Shown here one piece after another: positions 16,834 to 25,437 of a stretch of DNA of 64,000 bases. The position numbers and the translations under genes were made by a program. A model generated the notes under the pieces. It was not told the origin of the DNA, did no database searches, and was given only the letters and a program-made list of their open reading frames with translations. The DNA comes from Clostridium sp. SY8519 (GTDB taxonomy: Bacteria > Bacillota > Clostridia > Lachnospirales > Lachnospiraceae): contig NC_015737.1 in NCBI RefSeq assembly GCF_000270305.1, forward strand, positions 430,501 to 494,500. Direction: 5' to 3'. Every line of letters begins with the position of its first letter. Positions within the stretch are counted from its first letter, which is position 1.

Positions 16834-17706
16834 TTAGTCTCCGAGCAGATTCTTCAGCATGATGTGCTGTTTTCTCAGTGTCTGCCCCACTTCATATCCG
16901 TCGTCATATTTATCCGCTCCCTCGTATTCGCTGAGCAGATAGCCCTCATATCCGTTCTCTGCCATCACACGGATGATTTCCGGATATGGAATGGTGGTTT
17001 CCCGGAAATCGTCGCTCATATTGATAAATTTCGCATGGCAGCAGTAAATGTACGGCAGCAGCGGAATGATATCTTCCGGCTGATTCGGGGTATAGTTCGG
17101 ATCCTTCCACTCATCTTCCCGGAATTCCGTGCGGAATACGGAGAAGTCAATATTCAGGCCGAAATGCTTGGTTCCCGTCTCTTTGATGAAATCCACGAAA
17201 TCAGTAACCAGTTTGCCTTTCAGGTTCGACGGCGTATGGATCTCCGGGCACATTTTGATGTCCAGTTCTTCCGCCAGCGGAAGCGCGCCCTTGATGATTT
17301 CTCTCCAGTTGGTCACCGGCTCCAGCAGATCATTGATGACCGGCATTTTGGTACGCATCACAGTGAATCCCAGACGATGCGCCAGACGGATATCCCGCTT
17401 CAGCATCTCAACCGATTCCTCGGTGGTCAGATCTCTGTCCCCCAGCACATGGGAGTCGATCCAGTTGCCGTATTCCACCGGCACGATTTCATACTTGTCA
17501 CACAGGCGGAACCAGTTCTCCACCCACTCATCCGTCGGATACGGATAGTTCTCGATATGGGTGTTTGCCAGAATCTCGATTCCGTGGGCGCCCATATCAT
17601 GCACATCTTCAAAACAGTCTTCCAGTGTCTTGGTCAAGCCGAATTCCGCCGAGTAGCTGTACAGCGCCACGCCGCGCTTCGGTCCTTTTCTGTCATAAGT
17701 ATACAT
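16834..17706 (-). CDS. C-glycoside deglycosidase alpha subunit-like protein, copy 1
   Basis: 290 residues, TIM barrel. Features typical of the DgpC/DfgA/CarC group: [12 protein letters not shown] start, [14 protein letters not shown], and a predicted metal site made of Glu155 (CPEIH), Asp187 (LNIDFS), His224 (CCHAKF) and Glu260 (LLSEYEG). These enzymes use manganese to cleave the bond between a 3-keto sugar and an aromatic aglycone, from C-glycosides such as puerarin or orientin and often O-glycosides too. It is cotranscribed with the GPH symporter upstream and the beta subunit downstream. The alternative is an ordinary sugar isomerase, but the paired DUF6379 gene argues strongly against it. 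Confidence 0.82.
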   Translation of the reverse strand: MYTYDRKGPKRGVALYSYSAEFGLTKTLEDCFEDVHDMGAHGIEILANTHIENYPYPTDEWVENWFRLCDKYEIVPVEYGNWIDSHVLGDRDLTTEESVEMLKRDIRLAHRLGFTVMRTKMPVINDLLEPVTNWREIIKGALPLAEELDIKMCPEIHTPSNLKGKLVTDFVDFIKETGTKHFGLNIDFSVFRTEFREDEWKDPNYTPNQPEDIIPLLPYIYCCHAKFINMSDDFRETTIPYPEIIRVMAENGYEGYLLSEYEGADKYDDGYEVGQTLRKQHIMLKNLLGD

Positions 17707-17725
17707 AGTGATTCTCCTTCTTGCT

Positions 17726-17766
17726 GATCTGCCGGCTTCTGCTCACAGGGCAGAAATCGGCGGATC
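17726..17766 (-). other. Intercistronic hairpin between symporter and deglycosidase alpha gene
   Basis: A long interrupted inverted repeat whose outer arms are GATC/GATC and whose inner arms include GCCG/CGGC and TTCTGC/GCAGAA. No T run follows on the minus strand, so it does not look like a terminator. A position just upstream of the alpha-subunit ribosome site suggests a role in mRNA processing or in protecting the downstream alpha-beta message. Confidence 0.45.
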
Positions 17767-17779
17767 CTTCCGGCACCTG

Positions 17780-19171
17780 TTACTGTGCCTGTGTTTCCTT
17801 ATCTTCTGCGGCATGTCTTGCCTGCAGTCTTTCGCGGATGGCATCCGCCTCCTTGTCACTCATCTTCCATAACAGGCAGAGCAGGCAGGCAACAATGTAT
17901 AAGATAGCCGGGATCAGATTTACGGTAATATTGATTCCGCGCTGTGCTGCAGGCGTCTGCGGCGCATTGGCCACATAACCAAACGCTGCCATGATCACTA
18001 CGCCTGCGGCGCCGCCAATGGCGTTTCCTACTTTTGTTGCAAGGCCATAGGTTGCGTATGCGGTACCGTCGGTACGCACGCCGGTCTTCTCTTCCATATA
18101 ATCCACAGAGTCCGCTACCATGGACAGAGTCATGGGCATACCCACATTAAAGAGACCGAAAATGACATCGCCGAAGATAACCATCGGCATATTGTCAAAC
18201 GGCGCAAAGAACATGATCAGCAGACCTGCTACCTGAACAGCCATGGAACCCATAAGCACGTTTCTCTTACCGATCTTTTTCGCGATTGCCGGCACAAACA
18301 GAGAACCAAGGATACCCAGCAGCGTCGGCAGGGTCATGATAACGGAAATCATGGTAAAGGACCCCAGGTCATAAATAACCCAGTAAGCGCAGACTGCGAT
18401 ACGTCCCATGAACGCGGTCATCTGTACGACCATGATGGCGCTGATGATCATCAGGTATTTGTTGGTTACCAGATTTTTTATGGTTTCCTTTAAAGAGAAC
18501 TTCCGGTTCATTGTGGAAGCCAGCGGTTTCACATTTTCCTTGGAGGTAAAGAATACAATCAGGAACAGCGGAATGGAAATGATGGCATAAACGATCACCG
18601 TCATCAGATAGCCTCTGGCATCCGCAACTTTTGCTCCTTTTGCGGAAAACGCAAGCAGCAGTACCGGTGAGAGCGCGTTTACTACAGCCATACCGGCATT
18701 CATGCCGATGTTTCTGGAAGTATTGATCTGATTTCTCTGGTTTGAGTCCTCAGACATAACTGCCGCCATTGCGCCGTACGGAATGTTGGTCAGCGTGTAC
18801 AGCATACCTGCGATGATATAAATCACTGCCGACCAGATGACGCCTGCCGCGCTGGAGCCGCCAAAGGGGTTGGTAAAGGTCAGTACGGAAAAGATTGCCA
18901 GAAACGGGCTTCCGAAGGCGATATACGGGCGGAACCGTCCCCATCTGGATTTCGTACGCTCTGCAATCGCGCCCATCATCGGGTCATTGACCGCATCCCA
19001 GATTCTTGCCACAATCATAATCACAGATACCGCCAGCGGTGCCAGACCCACGATATCCGTATAGAAAATTGTCAGATAGGAGCCGACGAATGTCCATACA
19101 AACTGTGACGCCAGATCACCAAAGCCATAGCAGACAACAGCGGCTTTTGAAGCTCTTAGCTTATTATCCAT
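17780..19171 (-). CDS. GPH-family glycoside:cation symporter (MFS)
   Basis: 463 residues with about 12 membrane segments. The glycoside-pentoside-hexuronide signature is present: YGFGDLASQFVW at the start, DAVNDPMMGAIAERTKSRWGRFRPYI after TM2, and a tail of MEEKTGVRTDGTAYATYG type. ATG 19171 is chosen because GTGAGG lies eight bases upstream. The family imports sugars and glycosides with a cation. As first gene ahead of the deglycosidase pair, it most likely imports the glycoside substrate. A palindrome at 19233-19248 in its upstream region may be an operator. Confidence 0.9.
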   Translation of the reverse strand: MDNKLRASKAAVVCYGFGDLASQFVWTFVGSYLTIFYTDIVGLAPLAVSVIMIVARIWDAVNDPMMGAIAERTKSRWGRFRPYIAFGSPFLAIFSVLTFTNPFGGSSAAGVIWSAVIYIIAGMLYTLTNIPYGAMAAVMSEDSNQRNQINTSRNIGMNAGMAVVNALSPVLLLAFSAKGAKVADARGYLMTVIVYAIISIPLFLIVFFTSKENVKPLASTMNRKFSLKETIKNLVTNKYLMIISAIMVVQMTAFMGRIAVCAYWVIYDLGSFTMISVIMTLPTLLGILGSLFVPAIAKKIGKRNVLMGSMAVQVAGLLIMFFAPFDNMPMVIFGDVIFGLFNVGMPMTLSMVADSVDYMEEKTGVRTDGTAYATYGLATKVGNAIGGAAGVVIMAAFGYVANAPQTPAAQRGINITVNLIPAILYIVACLLCLLWKMSDKEADAIRERLQARHAAEDKETQAQ

Positions 19172-19232
19172 TTCATTTTCCTCACTTTTTCTCTCTGCAT
19201 GTTTTACATATGCCAAAACCGGTTTTTCTGCT

Positions 19233-19248
19233 GATACAGAACTGTATC
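19233..19248. promoter_or_regulatory. Perfect 16-base palindrome upstream of the symporter/deglycosidase operon
   Basis: GATACAGAACTGTATC is a perfect dyad 62 bases upstream of the symporter start. TATTAT on the minus strand at about 19263-19268 could be the -10, which would put the palindrome just downstream of the transcription start, a position suited to repression. The neighbouring AraC-GH39 regulator is a candidate partner, though AraC proteins more often bind direct repeats. Confidence 0.45.
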
Positions 19249-19342
19249 AACCTTATGGCTACATAATAGCGAATCTGATATTTGTCTTCTTTTCCCGTTT
19301 TTACAATCCGTTGCGGCTGATTGCATAAAATTTTTATAAACG

Positions 19343-19385
19343 AAAGCTCCTGCAAGAAATGACATTCATCTCTTGCAGGAGCTTT
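19343..19385 (-). terminator. Terminator after the AraC-GH39 gene
   Basis: Perfect 15-base inverted repeat, AAAGCTCCTGCAAGA with TCTTGCAGGAGCTTT, 13-base loop. On the minus strand it is followed by an A+T-rich tail (CGTTTATAAAAATTTT). It lies about 30 bases past the stop codon of the regulator gene. Confidence 0.75.
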
Positions 19386-19413
19386 CTCCTGACCGTCCTT
19401 CCCGAAAAGGATC

Positions 19414-21858
19414 CTATACCGGATTTTGTCGTTTGCCTTTCTCTGACGGGTGCCGGTGTCTGCGGTAAATGTGCATCAGCACAACTTCCTGGGGTTCCAG
19501 TTCCGCTGTGACTTCCAGGGTGCCGTTTCGTTCCGCCGTCTCTCTCTGCATTTCGATTTCCGGGATGCTGACCGCCTGCAGATACTTCACATCCTCCCGG
19601 TTCAGTTCGCTCTCAAAGCCGAACCTTCTCCAGGTATCCAGAATGCTGCCGCTTCTGGCATTCAGTCTCCGGTTTTTGATCGCATACTCCCCAGCAGCTT
19701 CCATGTGCTGAAGCATAAGGGTGATTTTCAGTGTTTTCTCATCTTCGAAACGAATCTTCTGCACCCGCTCCAGATCCACCTCCTCATTCTGCAGGGGACT
19801 CCCCTGCCGGAACCAGGAAAAATGGTGGAAGAGAATGTACAGGTCCCCGTTTTCCTTGCTTGTCACAATGTAATTGCTGCCCCGGGCCCGGTACTGGGAT
19901 CCCATGCTGTTCAGGAACGACAGGGCAAAAAAGGCCGGCTTGCGGATAGTATCCTTTGTCAGCAGACCGACGCCCCCGTTTACTACCTTGCTGGTATCAA
20001 AGTAACTGCTGACCCAGTCCGTGCCGCTCATCACGCACATCATGTCGGTTTTTCCCCACAGTTCCACGGTTTTTGCCACCAGATAAGCCGAGCGGAAACA
20101 GGAATCGTTCAGGAAATTCCGGTTGGCGATGGTGTTGTTCCATTCGGTAATCAGGAGCTTCCGGTCACTGATCCCCGCCTCATCCATCAGCCTGCGCATC
20201 TGGAGAATCCGGTCTTCCTCAATATTCGTGTTTCTGGAAATATATCTTCCGGGCGGTCCTGCCGCTTCATTCCTCCGGAATTCATAGGGAAACAGAAGAA
20301 ACGAGGCAAAATCCGGGATGCAGTCATTTGCCGCGCATCGGCGGTAAAACGCAAGATCATATTCCCGGTCATGATCGATCACCGAGGAAATTCCGCCTAC
20401 CTGAGCGCCGGGAACCATGCGCCGCACCGTGTGATAGACGTACTCCCAGGCCTGATAGAAATCAAACCGGGGATCCTGATAGACACCGGACCGGGGTCCG
20501 TCATGGAACCCGTCTCTGGCCAGCTCAAACGTCCAGGAAGAAACCTCCTCCAGGCCGTACCGGTTTATGATATTGAAGAAAAAGGCATAGATAATGTCTT
20601 CCCAGATCTCCCTGGATACAAAGGGAATATATTCTTCATTGTAGTAAATCACATCCCCATCTGTCTTGATAGCCGTATCCGGACGTCTGCCCAGATCCAG
20701 AAACGGGCGGATATGATGCTGCACCAGGAAATCCAGCGCCTGGTTAATCAGGTCAAAATTATACTGTCCGAAGGTGCTGCCGTCCGACACCTGACTTTTG
20801 ATGGAAAATACATTCCAGAGCCTCACACAGCTGATCTGCAGATGTTCCTGCAGATACAGCACATGGAACTGGATATTGGCCCGGGTCAGATTGTGCAGTG
20901 CCCCCACATTGATACAGCTGTTCCAGGTCTGAGGATAATCCGCCGGTTTCTCTTTCGACAGATCCAGCAGTACCCGCATCTCATGCTCCTGGGTTCCCTG
21001 CTGATACCCCTTTTTCTGCAGTTCCGTACGGATCCTGCTCTCTTCCAGCATACGCGCTTCTTTTTCTTTTTCCGCTGTGATCCGGTTCTGCTCCCGGTAT
21101 TCCGAAGGGGTCATATGCATCACTTTCCGAAATGCGCGGTTATAAGCGGATGAATTGGAAAAGCCGCAGTTCATCGCGATCTGGGTCAGATTCTGATCCG
21201 AATAATTCAAAAGTCCCAGCGATGACTTTACCCGCAGCTGCATGACATAATCCGCAAAATAGACCCCTGTTTTTTTCCTGAAAATCCGGGACAGTGTGGA
21301 AGTGGATACATACATCTCCTCTGCCAGACCGGACAGACTGATTTCTTCATTGATATGATTCAAAATATACTGCATCATCTGACGCATCCGGACATCCGCT
21401 TCACTCTCGCCGATCTCCACCCGGCTCTGCTGTATCTGATAATTTTCAATCAGATGATCCATCAGGTTCAGCAGAAGGCTGTCCTGCCGTGCCCGGGTCT
21501 GATGCTTCTGGGAGGTATATTCTGCTGTCAGATCGATCAGAATTTCCCGGATATCCTGATAGGAATGCATCGTATCGCTGACAGAATCCACATACAGGAT
21601 CAGATTCCGGTTTTCCATAATTTCCGCAAGCATGGCGCCGGAATAAGACGCCACTGCATACAGCGCGTTCCGTACATCCCGCAGTTCATAATTCATTCCC
21701 GGATTGATCAGAAGAATATCCTCGTGCCGCATGGGAATGCTTTCTCCGTGATACAGTACCGTCATTTCTCCTTCCAGAAGAAACAGTATCACCAGATCGG
21801 TCTGGATATGCTCTTCTCCGCTTCTGGCTCTCCGAACAGTAAACCCAAGATTCTTCAT
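19414..21858 (-). CDS. AraC-type regulator fused to a GH39-like domain
   Basis: 814 residues. Residues 1-100 form a cupin-like sensor (NPGMNYELR), 165-260 two AraC helix-turn-helix motifs (ISLSGLAEEMYVSTSTLSRIF and LTQIAMNCGFSNSSAYNRAF), 260-290 a charged linker, and 300-800 a GH39 beta-xylosidase-like barrel. At 441-450 the usual WTFEIWNEP acid/base motif reads WTFELARDG, so the acid/base Glu is replaced by Asp, while the nucleophile motif TEWN (Glu572) is kept. The barrel may therefore bind sugar rather than hydrolyse it. AAAGGAG precedes the start. It lies between the two deglycosidase pairs and probably controls one or both. Confidence 0.88.
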   Translation of the reverse strand: MKNLGFTVRRARSGEEHIQTDLVILFLLEGEMTVLYHGESIPMRHEDILLINPGMNYELRDVRNALYAVASYSGAMLAEIMENRNLILYVDSVSDTMHSYQDIREILIDLTAEYTSQKHQTRARQDSLLLNLMDHLIENYQIQQSRVEIGESEADVRMRQMMQYILNHINEEISLSGLAEEMYVSTSTLSRIFRKKTGVYFADYVMQLRVKSSLGLLNYSDQNLTQIAMNCGFSNSSAYNRAFRKVMHMTPSEYREQNRITAEKEKEARMLEESRIRTELQKKGYQQGTQEHEMRVLLDLSKEKPADYPQTWNSCINVGALHNLTRANIQFHVLYLQEHLQISCVRLWNVFSIKSQVSDGSTFGQYNFDLINQALDFLVQHHIRPFLDLGRRPDTAIKTDGDVIYYNEEYIPFVSREIWEDIIYAFFFNIINRYGLEEVSSWTFELARDGFHDGPRSGVYQDPRFDFYQAWEYVYHTVRRMVPGAQVGGISSVIDHDREYDLAFYRRCAANDCIPDFASFLLFPYEFRRNEAAGPPGRYISRNTNIEEDRILQMRRLMDEAGISDRKLLITEWNNTIANRNFLNDSCFRSAYLVAKTVELWGKTDMMCVMSGTDWVSSYFDTSKVVNGGVGLLTKDTIRKPAFFALSFLNSMGSQYRARGSNYIVTSKENGDLYILFHHFSWFRQGSPLQNEEVDLERVQKIRFEDEKTLKITLMLQHMEAAGEYAIKNRRLNARSGSILDTWRRFGFESELNREDVKYLQAVSIPEIEMQRETAERNGTLEVTAELEPQEVVLMHIYRRHRHPSEKGKRQNPV

Positions 21859-21969
21859 GTCTGCTGATCTCCTTTATGATAAAAATCTTAGCAGTTCTTC
21901 CGGAAATACGCAATAAACAAGTGCAGCTTCCGAGAATCCCTTCTGCCGGCCATCCGATCCTGGTACAGA

Positions 21970-22008
21970 AACACCGCCCGGGAACCCGGACGGCGCTTTA
22001 CGGTGTTT
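21970..22008 (-). terminator. Probable terminator after the second deglycosidase beta gene
   Basis: On the minus strand AACACCG pairs with CGGTGTT and encloses a G+C-rich inner stem (GTCCGGG with CCCGGGC), followed by TTTCTG. The T run is short, so it is a moderate candidate. It separates the second alpha-beta operon from the regulator gene, whose own promoter must lie between it and 21858. Confidence 0.55.
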
Positions 22009-22044
22009 TGACTCTGATGCTTCCTTCGACGCAGGCCTGGGCGA

Positions 22045-22476
22045 TTACACGATCACCATATGTTCTCTGGTATAAGTACCTCCGTGAAAGGAACAGCTGT
22101 CACCATTTTCATCAAACTGGTCCAGAAACGGCGGCATATAGGAACAGCTTGCCGCAAACCGCACGGACACATCATGAAAGCCCTGGGCCAGTCCGCCTTC
22201 CTGATAGATTTTCAGTGCCGCCACATCCGTAATGCGCCAGAACGCGTCGGATGCCTCTGCCAGTTCCTCCACAGTGTATTCCCGGTGATTGATTTCCCAG
22301 TGCACCTGTTCCTTCGGATAGGTTACCCCATCCACAACTACCTTGCCCGGCCGCAGCTGGCTGAGCCAGATGCCCCGGTAATAATCGGAACGAACGCAGA
22401 TCTGGAAGCCCACGATTCGTCCGTTTTCTTCCATATTGTGAAATCCTCTGTACTGAATTACATTTGCTTCTAACAT
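22045..22476 (-). CDS. C-glycoside deglycosidase beta subunit-like protein (DUF6379), copy 2
   Basis: 143 residues. It has the same landmarks as copy 1: VIQYRGFHN, RSDYYRGIWLSQLRPGKVVVDG, VHWEINHREYT, GGLAQGFHDV and CSYMPP, ending in MVIV. Most other positions differ, so this is an old duplication or separate acquisition rather than a recent copy. It follows the second alpha gene by 17 bases and ends the two-gene operon. The predicted role is to complete the deglycosidase heteromer with the alpha subunit at 22494-23372. Confidence 0.8.
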   Translation of the reverse strand: MLEANVIQYRGFHNMEENGRIVGFQICVRSDYYRGIWLSQLRPGKVVVDGVTYPKEQVHWEINHREYTVEELAEASDAFWRITDVAALKIYQEGGLAQGFHDVSVRFAASCSYMPPFLDQFDENGDSCSFHGGTYTREHMVIV

Positions 22477-22493
22477 GTTTTGCCCCTTCCCGA

Positions 22494-23372
22494 CTAATAT
22501 CCCAGCAGCCGTTTCAGCATCACGTGCTGTTTTCTGAGTTCCTGTGAAACATACCCCGGCACATCCTTGTTCGCGCCCTCATACTCGCTGAGCAGATAAC
22601 CTTCCCAGCCATTGTCCTGCAGGACTTTGATAATTTCCGGATACGGGATGGTCAGCTCCCGGAAGGAGTCATCCATTTTATTGAATTTGGCATGAATACA
22701 TTTTACATAGGGAAGAAGCGGTATGATCTCCTCCGGCTGCGAATGCTTGCAGTCCGGATTAAATACCACAACACCGGGCACATCAAAGCGGTTCTGAAAA
22801 ACACTCAGGTCAATATTCAGTCCGAAATGTTCCGTTCCTGTCTCTTGGATGAAATCCACATAATCTGTCACAAACTGATCTGCAAGAACTGTCGTCAGAT
22901 GGATCTCCGGACACATCACCACGTCATACTTCTCCGCTTTCGGAAGCACCGCCCGAATGATTTCTCTCCAGTTTTCCACCGGCGCCAGCTGGTCATCGAT
23001 GACGCCCATCTTCGTCCGGAGGATACGGAAGCCCAGCGCGTGGGCAATCCGGAAATCATTCACCAGTTTTCTGCTGGCTTCTTCTACGCTCATCATCCGA
23101 TTCTTATACAGGCGGTTATCAATCCAGTGGCCATATTCCACCGGCTCAATCTGATACTGCCGGCAGAGCGCGTTCCATTTGGCCAGATAGTCATCGCTCA
23201 GATCCGGATAGCTGTCGATATGGGAATTGGCCAGTATTTCCACACCGGTGGCACCCATGTCATACATATCCTTAAAACAGTCCTCCAGGTTCATGGTTCT
23301 TCCGTATTCTCCCGAATAACTGTAAATCGCGACGCCCCGTTTTATTTTTCTCTCTGCATCCATATGCCGCAT
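22494..23372 (-). CDS. C-glycoside deglycosidase alpha subunit-like protein, copy 2
   Basis: 292 residues from ATG 23372; ATG 23363 is also possible, and AGAGGAG lies just upstream of both. TIM barrel with GVAIYSYSGEYG, MGATGVEILANSHI, and the predicted metal ligands Glu156 (CPEIH), Asp188 (LNIDLS), His227 (CIHAKF) and Glu263 (LLSEYEG). The architecture is the same as copy 1, but the segment after the Asp ligand (NRFDVPGVVVFNPDCKH) differs in length and sequence. That region could contact substrate, so the two enzymes may prefer different aglycones. Its own upstream region (23373-23562) should carry the promoter. Confidence 0.82.
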   Translation of the reverse strand: MRHMDAERKIKRGVAIYSYSGEYGRTMNLEDCFKDMYDMGATGVEILANSHIDSYPDLSDDYLAKWNALCRQYQIEPVEYGHWIDNRLYKNRMMSVEEASRKLVNDFRIAHALGFRILRTKMGVIDDQLAPVENWREIIRAVLPKAEKYDVVMCPEIHLTTVLADQFVTDYVDFIQETGTEHFGLNIDLSVFQNRFDVPGVVVFNPDCKHSQPEEIIPLLPYVKCIHAKFNKMDDSFRELTIPYPEIIKVLQDNGWEGYLLSEYEGANKDVPGYVSQELRKQHVMLKRLLGY

Positions 23373-23562
23373 ACTCCTCTCTTTCTTTTCTCTGCCCTTA
23401 TATCTTAGAGGTCTGCGGCAAAAAAATCTTTTCAAATGTTTCCGCTGCGGCATATGGTTCTTGTGTCTTTTCTTTTCCGGCGGAAAATCTGCAATATATG
23501 ATATGCATTCATTGCGGCACACCGACTCCATGACCCGCACCGCTTGCATGCCACTGCCGCAT

Positions 23563-24741
23563 TTATTCCATATCTTCCGGCGGCCGGTATAGGAAGCATC
23601 CCTCTTCATGGGAATGAATCACGCCGGCAGCCTGCAGATAGGAATACATGATCGTTGTGCCGACAAATTTCATGCCCCGCTGCTTCAGATCCGCGGAAAC
23701 CGCATCGGAAAGGGGTGATGTGGTCCGGCCGATCTCCCGCAGCGTCTTTCCCTGGGTCCAATGCCAGAGATACCGGTCAAAACTGCCGTATTCCGCCTGT
23801 ATCTTACGGAAAATCTTCGCGTTGTTCACCGCGGCGCGGATTTTCAGCCGGTTGCGGATGATGCCCGGATTGCCCCGCAGTTCCTCCAGTTTCTCTTCTC
23901 CATAGCTGCAGACCCGCTCCAGGTCAAAGCCGTCAAAAGCCTCCCGGAACGCCTCCCGTTTATTCAGCACGCATTCCCAGGAAAGCCCCGCCTGAAACAT
24001 CTCCAGAATCAGCAGTTCAAACAGCCTGTGGTCGTCATGCAGCGGCACGCCCCATTCCTCATCATGGTAGCGGATATACCGTTCGTTGTCCGGTTTGCAC
24101 CAGCGGCACCTGGGTTTTCCGTCCGGCCAGCGAAGCACGGACTTTACCTGTTCTGCTGTCTTCCGCTTCTCCTCTGCCTGCCCTGCCCCGCCGGATTTGC
24201 GGGAGGGAACCTTCGGCACAAACAAGCCGCGCTGCTTCAGATCAACGCCTTCGTTCTCCAACAGACGGATCTTTTTCTCAAATCCTCCGGCATAGCCGGT
24301 CAGGCTGCCGTTTTTTCCTACGACACGATGACAGGGCACCATCACCGACAGCGGGTTGTGTCCCACGGCGCCGCCCACGGCCTGAGCAGATACCCTTGGT
24401 CTGCCGGTCCGTGCCGCGATCTGCTTTGCGATGGCCCCATAGGTGGTTGTGGCTCCAAACGGAATCTTCAGCATTTCCTCAGAAACCATCCTGCGGAATT
24501 CCGATCCGGTCAGCGCCAGATCCGGAAAAATGCCTGGATCTTTTCCGGAAAAATACTGATCCAGCCATTCCGCCGCCTTCCGAAACACCGAAAGGTTCTC
24601 TTTTTCCGTTTTCCCCTGCTCCGGCATCAGGCTCCGGTCATAGACCTGTCCGTCAAACCACAGCCCGAACAAGCGCCTGCCATCCTCTGAAAACAGCGTT
24701 ATCATTCCAAGGGGAGACGAGTAGTTCCAGTAATAACTCAT
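23563..24741 (-). CDS. Fusion of methylated-DNA-cysteine methyltransferase (Ogt) and 3-methyladenine glycosylase I (Tag)
   Basis: 392 residues. Residues 1-172 are an Ogt/MGMT domain with the methyl acceptor Cys137 in VPCHRVV; about 175-208 is a charged linker; 209-392 is a complete Tag glycosylase with RCRWC (211-215), YHDEEWG (225-231), LSWE and a C-terminal zinc pair His378/Cys382. Residues matching the Tag zinc ligands are Cys212 and His226. One protein thus repairs O6-alkylguanine by direct transfer and excises 3-methyladenine. Both active sites look intact. Start ATG 24741 has AAAGGA upstream; longer frames run into the repeats at 24747-24828. Confidence 0.92.
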   Translation of the reverse strand: MSYYWNYSSPLGMITLFSEDGRRLFGLWFDGQVYDRSLMPEQGKTEKENLSVFRKAAEWLDQYFSGKDPGIFPDLALTGSEFRRMVSEEMLKIPFGATTTYGAIAKQIAARTGRPRVSAQAVGGAVGHNPLSVMVPCHRVVGKNGSLTGYAGGFEKKIRLLENEGVDLKQRGLFVPKVPSRKSGGAGQAEEKRKTAEQVKSVLRWPDGKPRCRWCKPDNERYIRYHDEEWGVPLHDDHRLFELLILEMFQAGLSWECVLNKREAFREAFDGFDLERVCSYGEEKLEELRGNPGIIRNRLKIRAAVNNAKIFRKIQAEYGSFDRYLWHWTQGKTLREIGRTTSPLSDAVSADLKQRGMKFVGTTIMYSYLQAAGVIHSHEEGCFLYRPPEDME

Positions 24742-24746
24742 CGCAT

Positions 24747-24828
24747 GCCCATCCTTTCCGATCTGGATTTCCACATTGGTGCCCATCCTTTCCGATCTGG
24801 CTTCTCACATATGGATTTCCGCATTGGG
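24747..24828. repeat. Short degenerate tandem duplication upstream of the Ogt-Tag gene
   Basis: The 20-base unit GCCCATCCTTTCCGATCTGG occurs exactly at 24747-24766 and again at 24781-24800. A following element GGATTTCC[A/G]CATTGG occurs at 24765-24779 and 24813-24827. The array lies in the gap between the histidine phosphatase and Ogt-Tag genes and ends six bases before the Ogt-Tag start. On the minus strand the first unit includes the likely ribosome site (AAAGGA), so the repeat may duplicate a translation signal. Confidence 0.7.
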
Positions 24829-24860
24829 ATTCTCCTATTTGGAGTCCCTCATCTGAATTC

Positions 24861-25412
24861 TCACAGGAAATGATATTCCCTGATTTCCGCATTTCTGATC
24901 CCGAACTCTGCAAACTCCTGATTCGTCATATCCCGGAAATAGGATTCAACGATTCTGGAAATTCCGTTGTGCGCCACCAGCAGACGGACCTTTTCCGGCT
25001 CGCTCTTCAGATCATCCAGCAGATTATAAATGCGCTGGGCCACCCGCATCATAGATTCTCCGCCGCCAAAACTGTCCGTAAAGTTCTCTTTGGCTTTTCG
25101 AAACGCAGCTCCGTCCCGGGGTGTTCCTTCCCAGCGGCCGAAACTCTGCTCCAGCAGACGGGATTCCGCACGCACCGGCACACCGATGATCCCTGAAATT
25201 TCCCTTGCCGTATCATATGCCCGCTGCAGCGGTGAAGTCAGAATTTCGTCAATCGTGATCCGTCCCGCATCCATTTCCGCTTTCAGCCTGCGGCCGGTCT
25301 CCCGCGCCTGCTCATGTCCCAGCCCAGTCAGCGGGCTGTCCGTTGTGCCGCAGATCTTGTTTTCCACATTCCATACAGTCTGTCCATGCCGGACAAAATA
25401 AAATTTTCCCAT
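24861..25412 (-). CDS. Histidine phosphatase family protein (phosphoglycerate mutase-like)
   Basis: 183 residues. RHGQT catalytic motif at 8-12, SPLQRAYDTA, a second active-site segment LLEQSFGRWEG and the late VAHNG histidine. The family covers broad-specificity sugar and nucleotide phosphatases and cofactor-dependent mutases; the short length favours a phosphatase. It follows the DUF1848 gene by 25 bases in the same direction. Substrate unknown. Confidence 0.85.
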   Translation of the reverse strand: MGKFYFVRHGQTVWNVENKICGTTDSPLTGLGHEQARETGRRLKAEMDAGRITIDEILTSPLQRAYDTAREISGIIGVPVRAESRLLEQSFGRWEGTPRDGAAFRKAKENFTDSFGGGESMMRVAQRIYNLLDDLKSEPEKVRLLVAHNGISRIVESYFRDMTNQEFAEFGIRNAEIREYHFL

Positions 25413-25437
25413 GGTTTTCCTCTGTCTTTTCTACGCA

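Noticed and set aside
23414..23561. Four TGCGGCA-type words upstream of the second deglycosidase operon
   Set aside because: Irregular spacing (32, 67 and 42 bases) and mixed orientation in G+C-rich DNA; could easily be chance.
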